From contig JAUKUA010000003.1 of the NCBI GenBank assembly GCA_030549175.1, positions 2,914,001-2,978,000 on the forward strand: a DNA stretch of 64,000 bases, given 5' to 3'. The translations under genes were made by a program, and so were the position numbers. Under the pieces are notes generated by a model. That model ran no database searches and was not told where the DNA came from. It was given only the letters and a program-made list of their open reading frames with translations. Positions 1-9,432 of the stretch are shown here, piece after piece (the stretch's first letter is position 1; the number at the start of each line of letters is the position of its first letter). The DNA comes from Lasiosphaeris hirsuta. Its lineage: Eukaryota > Ascomycota > Sordariomycetes > Sordariales > Lasiosphaeriaceae.

Positions 1-483
1 AAGATTACCGCCAAGCAACAAGCCCTCAAGGCGAAAATCGACGGTATTGGTCTTGGAGGGCTAAGCTTTTTCGCGTGGTTCGGCTTCAGAGGCAACCGGG
101 TCTCGGCCGAGGAGAGCCAGACGGCCACGCAAGAAGAGAGACAGAGACGGCAGCGCCGGAAGGCGGGTGAAGAGGTTTCGACACCGGCTAGCGAGGCCGA
201 TTCTGACGATTCCGACGATGACGATGATCTCGAGATTTTTCCAGGCGGAGATATGTTGGCGCTTGCCATTGCAGATGATCTGTGGCCTGGCGCTATCAAG
301 TTCTTCAGTGAGTTTCTGTCTATGCTAACGGCCGAGAAAGATATTGACGATTCAACAGCCCAAGCCCAAGAGCAAGATGCCCTAAGCGATATTGATTTCG
401 AGTCTGATGAAGAGCTCGATGACGCCTCTCTGGCTGACAGTGCCGATGAGAGCGAGCGGCCTGCCAAGAAGCGCAAGGCTTAG
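1..483 (+). CDS. NAP-family histone chaperone (Vps75/SET-like), 3' end
   Basis: This is the C-terminal part of a nucleosome-assembly-protein family member; its 5' end lies outside the window. NAP proteins bind H3-H4 or H2A-H2B and help deposit or remove histones. The frame is open from base 1 and shows the family core (FFAWFGFRG, then a strongly acidic linker, then IFPGGDMLALAIADDLWPGAIKFF). An acidic tail and a C-terminal basic stretch (PAKKRKA), a probable nuclear signal, follow. I infer a 51-nt intron at 308-358 (GTGAG...CTAAC...CAG). Removing it joins KFF to TQAQEQDALSDIDF, which fits fungal homologues, whereas the retained reading inserts 17 residues. Exons: <1-307 and 359-483. Family assignment is firm; whether it is the Vps75 or another NAP paralogue cannot be told from this end. 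Confidence 0.85.
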   Translation, partial: KITAKQQALKAKIDGIGLGGLSFFAWFGFRGNRVSAEESQTATQEERQRRQRRKAGEEVSTPASEADSDDSDDDDDLEIFPGGDMLALAIADDLWPGAIKFFSEFLSMLTAEKDIDDSTAQAQEQDALSDIDFESDEELDDASLADSADESERPAKKRKA

Positions 484-2017
484 ATGGCCGGTTTTCACCT
501 TTCTTTTCTTTTTCATTACATCAACAGATTTGTTTCAAAACTTGGGTGGATTATACCCTTACGCTTGGAGTTGCGGTTCAAAACATCTTGACGAGATAGA
601 TAAAATTTCGTACAGTTTGCGGCTATTGGCTGCTGAACACTCGGGCTTCTCCAGATGCAGGCACCAAGCTTTGTTTCCTGTTTCAGAACACTAGGGGTGC
701 CAGACCCAGGTGAATAGCTGCATGAACAAATACCTTATTTATAGGTACCGATCTACTTGATGACGAGAAGCCAGGCTTCACCCCTGGATAGCCAGTCAGC
801 TGAGGGCAGTTGAGGATTCGTAATGTTCTAGAGTGTCCTCGAGGTTGCTCTATTGATGGACACCGCGCCTAATATAGGCGCCAGGACGAGAGGCAGTGTT
901 GCGTTGCCAACGACTCATTTTCAATTATACAAACTGCTCTCGTATTTTGTAGCTTCCTTTCCCGCGCGTACAGACGGTAACACGAAATTTTTTGTGGTGT
1001 GAATAGGATTTTCCTTATATGCCAGGTACAGATGATCCCGTCTTTGATAACCTGCAGAAAGTTGGGGAGGTTGTAAATCTGCGGCTCCATGTGGTGAGGC
1101 ACCCACAGCCCCTCCTGCCAATTCCCCGCAGTGCGAGACACCTCAGGCAAAGACAGGGGTCTTCCCGCTTCGCTTTGTATGAGACAAGGGTTGGCGAAAG
1201 CTCCAACTCAACGCGTTTCACCTCCTTCCCTCCGCCCCCTTCCTCACCATGAGAGCATCCCTTTCTCTCTTGACAGCCGTGCACGGCTGCGCTGCATCTG
1301 ACCAATTCGAGATTGCAGTGGTCTGTATCCCTTGATCGAGCAATGGGAGGGGACAGAAAAGTGCTGTAGAGGTAGGGGGCCGAGTTTGGGAGCTTCCCTT
1401 CGTCATCCGCCCCCCCCCCCCCCCCCCAGGATTTATGACATACACGGTGAGCCCGTTGTGGCCGCTGATGTTGACCTTGTCCAATGGGGAAGAACTACCT
1501 TTTCGAATGGTTTCATCTCATCCCTTCCTCACTCTCACTACTCTTTTCTTGCTATTCATTACTTTTCATCCCCTCTTTTCTCCCGCAGGACTGGAGGAGT
1601 AGCACCGATTTCTTGCGATTGGGGCGATCTTCCTGTTTCTTTCTTTTCTTCGGTCTGTTGTCATTCTTTTTCAGATACCGCCTTCACTGTGCTGGCATCC
1701 TCGTCCTTATCTCGCCTTTTGATCTTCAAGGCTTCTCGTTCTTTACTCCTGGCTGAGTGTTTCATACTCTATTCTTTGCGGTGGTCCTGGAGACAAGATC
1801 GTTCGCTTTTCTGCGCTTCGAGTTTCGTCAATTGTCGACAGTCCACCATCCACCTCGCTCTACTGCTGGAGGGTCGACTCGGTTTCATCCATTAGGCCCG
1901 GGTCTTCCATGTTACGATTATACTGGTGACGACAACAACGCGTGCTGTCAATCTGCTCGGCTTTGGTTGTTTATGTTACATGTGTGACTTCAGCTCTCCC
2001 TGGAAACTTGCGTTATA
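484..2017. other. intergenic region between NAP gene and GH76 gene
   Basis: No supportable gene. The stretch holds an 18-nt C tract (1410-1427). From about 1480 to 1990 it is pyrimidine-rich on the + strand, as expected of a promoter and 5' leader of the downstream GH76 gene. Open frames here have biased composition and no family resemblance. Confidence 0.6.
1410..1427. repeat. poly-C tract (18 nt)
   Basis: Uninterrupted run of 18 C residues directly after CATCCG in the promoter-side intergenic region. Its true length may differ, since such runs are error-prone in sequencing. Confidence 0.95.
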
Positions 2018-3502
2018 ATGAGGCTCTCGCTGGGATTTGCAGGGGCCGTAGGCCTTCTGGTGCGATCAACGGTGGCTGTTGAGTTAGTCATTGGGAATGA
2101 TGGTGAGGATGAGTATCTTACATGTTGATCGGAACTTAGATCAGCTAACACTGCAGTCTAGCGTCTGTGAAATCTGCTGCCAGCACGATAGCCTTCGGGC
2201 TGATGAAGTACTACACCGGAAACAATACTGGTGATGTCCCAGGAAACCTTCCCGATCCATATTTCTGTAAGTTGCACCGTGCCTATGACGGCATGTCTGC
2301 CCCGCTAACGTGCAAATACAGGGTGGGAAGCAGGAGCCATGTTTGGGACGATGATAGACTACTGGGCCCTGACCGGAGATGATTCATACAATAGTGTGAT
2401 AACACAAGCTATGCTTCACCAAGCAAGCGATACCGCAGACTTTATGCCACCGAATCAAACGAGGACGCTAGGGAATGACGACCAGGGGTTTTGGGCCATG
2501 GCCGCCATGACGGCAGCGGAGAACAAGTTCCCCGACCCTCCACCGGGTGAACCGCAGTGGCTGGCACTTGCACAGGCGGCATTCAACCAGTGGGCTTCGC
2601 GGTGGGATCCGACGTGCGGAGGTGGTCTAAGGTGGCAGATATTCACGTTCAACAACGGGTTTAACTACAAGAACTCGATCTCGAATGGCTGTTTTTTTAA
2701 CGTGGCCTCGCGTCTCGCCCGCTTTACCGGCAACCAAACTTATGCAGACTGGGCGTCCAAGATCTTTGCCTGGGAGGAATCCGCAGGGCTGATCACACCA
2801 CAGTACGACATCTACGACGGAGTCACGATCAAGAATACGGACCAATGCGTCGATGTTGACCGGATTCAGTGGAGCTACAACCACGGCATTTTTCTCCACG
2901 GAGCGGCCGCTATGTACGACGTCACAAAGGGCGATGCTGCTTGGAAGCAGCGCGTGGACGGTATTATTACTTCAACCGTCAACTTATTCTACAACAACAG
3001 CATCATGATTGAGCAATTCTGCGAGGATAATGTCCTCTGCGATATCGACCAACAGAGTTTCAAAGGATATCTCACCCGCTGGATGGCGAGCGCGACACAA
3101 CTTGCACCATATACCTTCGACACCATCCACCCGCTACTCGAATCAAGCGCCGTCGCCGCTGCTAAGGCGTGTACCGGCGCACCCGCGACTGGATTCAACG
3201 GCATCCCCGGTACGGCTTGCGGATTCCGGTGGACGACAGGCACATTTGACGGGCTCGTCGGCGTGGGTGAGCAGATGAATGCGCTATCAGCCGTCATGTA
3301 CACACTTGTCGACAAGGTTGCGGTACCGGCGACGGCCGATACGGGCGGAACATCGCAAGGAGACCCCAGTGCCGGAACCGAGGGGACGTCGATCATTCCG
3401 TCGCTACCGCCAATCACGCTAGGGGACCGCGTGGCGGCGGGGTTCTTGACGACGGCAATTGTCTTCAGTATTCTTGGTGGCAGCTTGTTGGTGATGAAAT
3501 AA
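2018..3502 (+). CDS. GPI-anchored GH76 alpha-1,6-mannanase (Dcw1/Dfg5 family)
   Basis: Three exons, 2018-2102, 2162-2266 and 2322-3502, give 456 aa. Introns are GTGAGG...TCTAG and GTAAGT...TACAG; joining them restores the family segment [12 protein letters not shown] across the second junction. Dcw1/Dfg5 proteins act at the cell surface and are thought to transfer GPI-anchored glycoproteins to wall glucan by cleaving the mannan core of the GPI glycan. Residues 1-21 look like a signal peptide. The adjacent catalytic aspartates of GH76 lie near residue 116 in GNDDQGFWA. Several NxT/S sites are present. The last 20 residues are hydrophobic after a Gly/Ser-rich spacer, as in a GPI-attachment signal. 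Length matches the family. It could be a Dcw1 or a Dfg5 paralogue; I cannot choose. Confidence 0.93.
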
Positions 3503-4531
3503 GCTATTCTTCAAGTGGAGTCGTCACGGTATTCTTCATATTTGGCATCGCACTTTTTGGGAATGAATATTTTGGGTTACAGGACTTCGGATATGACATC
3601 CAAGTTTTTGGCGTCAGTGGGGTGATTTTGTTTTTTTGGTCTTGGAAGACATTCATATAGATCCTTCACGAAGGATCGTGTCTATACAAAAGAGGGATGG
3701 TGATGCTTATTTGTGGCATCCACAGCAGGGACATAACCCCAGCCTTGACCACACTGTTATGGAGAGATGATGTCACACATGAGAACGCGGACATGCACGC
3801 TGCAAACACAGGCTGCCATAATGCCCGCACAATTCATATATTGTTGAATACGATAGCTACCCAGAAAGCATTTCAAGAAGACGGCGAAAACTCGGTACCT
3901 TGGATGAAATACCCGCTCCGGTCATCTCTCTTATCGCGTCAACGACAATATAGCTGAAATGTACCTGACTGGTCCTCATCACCTGTTCATGGCGCAGGGC
4001 ATTGAAATGGAGGCAGCTACCCCTCCACCCCCACCTTGTGTAGCTTTTGGTGGGTGGCAATACTTGCCGTTGCATGTCGGGCAACCTCTCCCGACCGTCA
4101 TGGCTGCTGATTTCCATGGGGACTGAGCCCAATTGTGGAACTAGTCGCCGCGGGAAGGTGCCGCTGGACGCGCCGTTGATCTTGGGCAATTGCCCAAGCA
4201 GACCGTTCAAACGAGGAACCTGCATAAGTCGGGCGAAGGGCGAGTCTAAAGAGGGTCCGCCCAACCTAGTTATAATAGAAGCAAACTGCCGTGGACATCG
4301 CCACGACGACCGGACCCTTCAGTCACGCGTGCCGTGCCTTTCTCTTCCGTTTTGACAAAGTGCCCAACGCAATCCGTCCAATCTACACAGTACAACCTAC
4401 CTTTCCGTCCCTCTTTTGAGTGCCTACATACCTCAACTATACATTCCAACTTCAGAGTTCGCTCAGCCACCTCATCTCTTGGATCCTACAAACCGTACAT
4501 ATACAATCTTCTCCCACTATACCCCATTACA
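3503..4531. other. intergenic region upstream of dihydroxyacetone kinase
   Basis: About 1 kb without a supportable gene. The last 150 bases before the kinase ATG are C/T-rich with AC-rich stretches, typical of a fungal 5' leader. A 135-residue frame on the minus strand (3857-4264) shows no recognisable motif. Confidence 0.6.
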
Positions 4532-6442
4532 ATGTCGGCCAGACACTTCATCAACGACCCAATTCACCTGGTTAACACGGCCCTCTACGCCGTCACCCTC
4601 ACAAACCCCAGCCTCGCCCTCGACCACATCAATAAGATCGTCTACATCCGCCCCGGCAGCGGCCACGATGCCTCGCCGAAACAGCAAGTCTCACTTATCA
4701 GCGGCGGTGGCTCCGGCCACGAGCCCTCGTTCGCCGCCATGGTCGGCCAGGGCTTTTTGAGCGCGGCGGTCGCGGGCACCATCTTCGCCTCGCCCTCGGC
4801 GGAGCAGGTGCGCGCGGCAATCATGGCGCGCGTGGACAACAACGAGCCGGGCGAGGGGGTCGCGCGTCCCGGAGGCGTGCTGGTCACCGTCATGAACTAC
4901 ACGGGCGACGTGCTCAACTTCGGGGTGGCGGTGGAGAAGGCGCGGGCGGCGGGTGTGAATGTGGAGATGGTGGTGGTCGGGGACGATGTCGGTGTGGGGC
5001 GGGCGAAGGCCGGCAAGGTCGGGCGACGGGGTATTGCAGGGACGGTGCTGGTGCACAAAATCAGCGGCGCGCTGGCCGCGCAGGGAAGGAGTTTGGACGA
5101 GGTTGCCAAGGTGGCGAGGCTAGTCGCGGAGAACCTCGTCAGCGTCGGCGCCAGCTTGGAACATGTCCACGTCCCAGGGCGAGCGGCACCGGATCTCAAC
5201 TCGGCGGAACGGCTGGAGGGAGAGGTGGAGATTGGTATGGGCATTCACAACGAGCAGGGTTCGAGCCGCGAGGTGATTGAGCTTCCGGCGATGGTGCAGC
5301 GGATGCTGACGCAGATGCTGGACAAGAATGATGAGGACCGCGCCTTTGTCAATGTCAACTCGAACGAGGTCGTGCTCCTGCTGAATAACCTAGGCGGCAT
5401 TAGTGTGCTGGAGATGGGCGGCATCCTGGCCGAGGTTGTGACACAGTTGGACAAGAGCTACGCTATCCGACCAGTGAGGATCTTGAGTGGGACTTACATG
5501 ACGAGCCTTAACGGCCTCGGCTTCAGCATCTCGCTGCTCAACGTGGTTAATACAGATATCGGTGGCCCCGGTATGATCGAGCTCCTCGACTACCCTTGCG
5601 AGGCTACAGGATGGTCGTCCCCGATTCAAAAACTTACATGGGAGGAGAAGAATACAGCGACGAGAGACCAGGATCCAACGATTGAGGGAGATGTTAGACC
5701 AAGCGGCCTAACCATGGATGCCAGCGTGGCCAACACAGCACTCAAGCAAGCTCTGGAGAGCGTCATCTCGGCCGAGCCGGAGGTAACACGCTATGACACC
5801 ATCGTAGGGGATGGTGACTGCGGTATTGGACTGAAGCGAGGTGCAGAGGGTGAGTGGTCCAGCCCCTTTATCCCCCCCCCCCCCCATTTCTTGACCAAGC
5901 TGGCTCACATTCAAGGCTCAGCAATCGCAAAGCATCTTGCTTCAATTCCGCTGTCAGGCGACGTGATTGTTGATGTGACCAGAATCATCCCGGTCGTGGA
6001 GAAGGAGATGGATGGTACGTCTGGTGCACTCTACGCCATATTCCTCAACTCCCTCGTCGCTGCTCTGAAATCATTGGCGCCGGGAGAGGCAACTCCTAGA
6101 ATATGGGCGGCGGCAATGAGACAGAGCTGCAAGGCTCTTTCTCGGTACACACCTGCCCGGCCTGGAGACCGAACTCTCGTCGATGCGCTGTACCCATTTG
6201 TCGACGTGCTCGAAAATACAGGCAACCTCAAGGAGGCGGCAGAGGCGGCGCTTGAAGCCGCCGAGGGGACCAAGGGGATGAAGGCCAGTCTTGGGCGGAC
6301 CGTATATATAGGTGGATCCGGCTATGAGCAAGTTCCCGACCCAGGCGCTTGGGGACTAGCCTTCTTCTTCCTTGGACTCGCCGGTGTTTTCCTTGGGCAA
6401 GCAGAGGGGAAGAAGGTGGACGAGGGGTGGGAGAAGATTTAA
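4532..6442 (+). CDS. DAK1: dihydroxyacetone kinase (DhaK-DhaL fusion)
   Basis: ATP-dependent dihydroxyacetone (glycerone) kinase converts dihydroxyacetone to its phosphate and detoxifies excess dihydroxyacetone in the cytosol. ATG 4532 is the first ATG of the frame and gives the family N-terminus. The DhaK domain spans roughly residues 1-350, with GGGSGHEPS near residue 60. His239 in GMGIHNE is the expected covalent substrate-binding histidine. The DhaL ATP-binding domain follows from about residue 395, with GDGDCGIGLKRGAE near 427-440 supplying Mg-binding aspartates and later DGTSGALY. I infer one 66-nt intron at 5850-5915 (GTGAGT...TTCAAG) carrying a 14-nt C run; being stop-free and a multiple of three it does not break the frame if kept. 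Spliced length is 614 aa, close to the usual 580-600. Confidence 0.94.
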   Translation: MSARHFINDPIHLVNTALYAVTLTNPSLALDHINKIVYIRPGSGHDASPKQQVSLISGGGSGHEPSFAAMVGQGFLSAAVAGTIFASPSAEQVRAAIMARVDNNEPGEGVARPGGVLVTVMNYTGDVLNFGVAVEKARAAGVNVEMVVVGDDVGVGRAKAGKVGRRGIAGTVLVHKISGALAAQGRSLDEVAKVARLVAENLVSVGASLEHVHVPGRAAPDLNSAERLEGEVEIGMGIHNEQGSSREVIELPAMVQRMLTQMLDKNDEDRAFVNVNSNEVVLLLNNLGGISVLEMGGILAEVVTQLDKSYAIRPVRILSGTYMTSLNGLGFSISLLNVVNTDIGGPGMIELLDYPCEATGWSSPIQKLTWEEKNTATRDQDPTIEGDVRPSGLTMDASVANTALKQALESVISAEPEVTRYDTIVGDGDCGIGLKRGAEGEWSSPFIPPPPHFLTKLAHIQGSAIAKHLASIPLSGDVIVDVTRIIPVVEKEMDGTSGALYAIFLNSLVAALKSLAPGEATPRIWAAAMRQSCKALSRYTPARPGDRTLVDALYPFVDVLENTGNLKEAAEAALEAAEGTKGMKASLGRTVYIGGSGYEQVPDPGAWGLAFFFLGLAGVFLGQAEGKKVDEGWEKI

Positions 6443-7010
6443 GAGAGAGGGCTTAGTAAAGCGAGCGACGTCGGCGACATGTGAGAAAGTAAACAAGTCG
6501 GATGATCTGGAAGGTGGTTGGTAGCTCAACATTTGTTGGAGACGCGAGAAGCTTGCATTTTGGGCCCGGTTTCATGCAAAACAACCAATATAGCTTTTTT
6601 TCTTTCTTTTTTTTATTATCATGCTTATTGAGAGGTGAATTGGCAAGGTGATTACGGATACAATTGGGACAAACTCGAAGCTCCCATCTTATGGTCGCGA
6701 AGCTCAAAGCTCCCATAGGTGAGCTTTGACAGCATCCGGAGTATGTGCATCTGGTTGGCCAGCTGTTCGTCGAGGTCGCTGTTTAAAGTGGGTCTTGATG
6801 CGGAAGGCTGATTGATCCGACGTCACTTAGTGCCGGCCGGCAAGGACGCATCCACTCAGCAAGTCTTGGCATGGTCTGAAAATCGCTGGGGACAACTCTT
6901 TAGCGACAGGTCAGACGAGCTCCAGCAGCATCCGCCCCTACGCATTCCCTGGGCTCCTGGCGCACGACAATGGTCCATTGGTCTCGAGCGTTTACAGTAT
7001 AGATACTTAG
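6443..7010. other. intergenic region between DAK1 and the hydrolase gene
   Basis: Contains the 3' flank of DAK1 with a T-rich stretch (about 6596-6614) and the promoter of the next gene. No gene seen. A TACAGTATAGATACTTAG stretch lies just before the next ATG but no clear TATA box is visible. Confidence 0.55.
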
Positions 7011-8585
7011 ATGTTCTCCAAGGCCATCGCAAGCCGAGCCACCCCGGCGTTGGCTGCTAGCCGCGGCTGCAGTCGAAGTTTCGCCATGCCGCTCCGAGCT
7101 AAGCTGCTGTCGCAGCAAGCTCCCCGCGCCCACGTAAGCTTCGCCCAGTTCTAGCTTCATCTCCTTTCCGTATCTGTCTGCCTTAGGGCGCTAACATCGG
7201 CTGTCTAGATGTCGACCAAGGCTGCTGTCGAGCTGTTCAAGCCCATCGAGGGCGACGAGCCTGAGGACGTTCTCTTCAACACCCTCTACGGGCTCCGGAC
7301 CATCGAGCTCAATAGGCCAAAGAAACTCAACGCCCTCAATGGCTCCATGATCCGCAAGATTTCCCCACGCCTGCTCGAGTGGTCCAAATCGGATATGGCC
7401 AACGTGATTGTTATGAAGGGTGCTGGCGAGAAGGCGTTCTGCGCCGGCGGCGACGTTGCTGCGCTCGCACAATGGAACAAGGAAGGAAAGGGGGGCCAAA
7501 AGAGGTCGACCGACTACTTCGCGTTCGAGTATATGCTCGACCACCTGATTGCGACGTACAACAAGCCGTACATCGCCTTCATGGATGGCATCACAATGGG
7601 CGGCGGTGTTGGACTCAGCATGCACGCCCCCTTTAGGATTGCGACCGAGCGCACTGTGTTCGCTATGCCTGAGACCACCATCGGCTTCTTCCCGGACGTT
7701 GGAGGCTCCTTCTTCCTGCCCAGGATGGCTGGCTCAACGGGTACCTACCTCGCCCTGACCAGCGAGCGCCTGACGGGAGCAAACGTCTTTTACTCGGGTG
7801 TTGCTACCCATTACCTCCACTCCACCAGCCTTCCGAGCCTGGAATCTCGGTTAGCCGAGCTCCGATTCAGGGACGACGGGACCATGCACGAGCGATGCTC
7901 CCTTATCAACAGGACCATTGAGGAGTACTGCACTGGTTTGCCGTACGACGAGCCAATGCTACTTGCCGGAGAGATGCGCAAGGCGATTGATCGCTGCTTT
8001 AGCCATGACAGTATGGACGACATCCTCTTTGCGCTCAGCTCCGAAGAGGGCGCCACTAAGCAGTGGGCCGAGGAGACGATCCACACGCTGCACCAGCGGT
8101 CACCTACCGCCGTTCATGTTGCACTCAGGCAGATGCGCTTGGGCAGGAACTGGACCATCACGCAGACCTTCCAGAGGGAGTACCAGATGGCAGCGAAGTT
8201 CATGGGGAGTCATGACTTTACCGAGGGTGTGACGGCGCGCCTCATCGAAAAGCGGGTGCCCAAGTGGCAGCCCGAGACGCTCGAGGATATCATCCAAGAT
8301 GACAATATCGCCGAGCCCTTCTTCACAATAAACGAGAAGCTCCCGGAACTACAGCTGCTGACCAAGGTGGACTTTGATAATACTCCCTATGCCGACTTCG
8401 GTCTTCCCTCTGAGAAGGCCGTGCACAACAAGATCAGTGAAGGCTTACTGACAAAGAAGCAAATCATCAAGCACTTTGTCAACGAATCACGACACAAGCA
8501 GGGTGTGCAAGAGGTCGTCCAGGAGATTCTGGCGAGGAATACAACCGTCGGTCCCGATGGCGTGGCCACCTGGGTGTATGAGTAG
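7011..8585 (+). CDS. EHD3: 3-hydroxyisobutyryl-CoA hydrolase, mitochondrial
   Basis: This crotonase-fold enzyme hydrolyses 3-hydroxyisobutyryl-CoA in mitochondrial valine degradation. Two exons, 7011-7133 and 7209-8585, are joined across a GTAAGC...TGTCTAG intron in phase 0, giving 499 aa. Exon 1 encodes about 41 residues rich in Arg, Ala and Ser with no acidic residue (MFSKAIASRATPALA...), a convincing mitochondrial presequence. That is why I prefer this start to ATG 7209, which would give a 458-aa cytosolic form. Crotonase motifs are clear: KLNALNGSM, FCAGGDV, MDGITMGGGVGLS and PETTIGFFPDVGGS, the last typical of the hydrolase rather than the hydratase. The C-terminal part matches the HIBCH extension. 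Expression should be independent of DAK1 because promoter space separates them. Confidence 0.93.
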
Positions 8586-9432
8586 CGGAATGTACATGTC
8601 AAATAGTCAAAAAGGAGAGGTAGAAAATACTTGTATGATATTTGTCTTGTTTAAATGATAAAAATAACCATGTGTGGAGCGCCATGGCGGCACTGCCTAT
8701 TTCAATTACTTGCAAGGTTTTAAGTCTAGATACCCAGCTAGGCGAGTAAAATACATCGCTGGTTTTTCTAAATATAATAGATAGACCGGTACTAAGAAGA
8801 TTGAACCACGTCTTCGTCTTAATTCCTCGCCGCTTTGTGCCTTAGTAGCGGTGGCCTGAGTACTGGAAGCTGGAGGAGCCCCCAGAACGACAGACAGGCA
8901 TGGGAATTTTGAAAAGGGTTTTCTGATGGCGAAGGGTAATGTATTTCAATCCCCTAAAAGACTATCATACCGAAGACAGGCATTCCAAGATATACAGTCT
9001 AGCAATTAATCTATTATGATTTGTTGACATTCTTTTCTTGGTCAAATTCTAAATGGTGTGCAAGTAAACAATTGGGTATAGAGTTTCAAAGTAACCTTTT
9101 TTGGTGGCATAGTTACATAACTGTTGCATATTAGTTTTTCCATAAATTGTTGATGCACGCTCGAAGTAAAGGGATGGTGATAAGGCAAGAAGCCTAATCT
9201 TTGACTGTCATTGCACCGTTTAATCCATGGTGAAAAGTGCCTCGCATCAGCGTTTCACATTCATTCCTCACCATAACATGTCGACAACCAAACCGCCGTG
9301 CTTCTTGTCAGCTCGGTCGTAGCCCCCCCCCTGAGCCAGGAGGCAACTACTCCAAGATCAGGTAGGTATATATATATTGCGCGCAAGACCAAAAATAAAA
9401 ATAAAACACCTCCAAGTTTTCTCTATCATGAT
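8586..9432. other. convergent intergenic region, EHD3 / SEC59
   Basis: AT-richer stretch between two convergent genes, holding both 3' UTRs. No gene or structured element recognised. Confidence 0.55.

Noticed and set aside
1332..1895. 187-codon frame across the C18 tract
   Set aside because: Composition follows the pyrimidine-rich leader DNA (Pro run from C18, then Ser/Phe/Leu); no conservation expected.
7209..8585. Shorter start for the hydrolase at ATG 7209
   Set aside because: A preceding exon with a good mitochondrial presequence and clean splice sites fits the enzyme's known location better.
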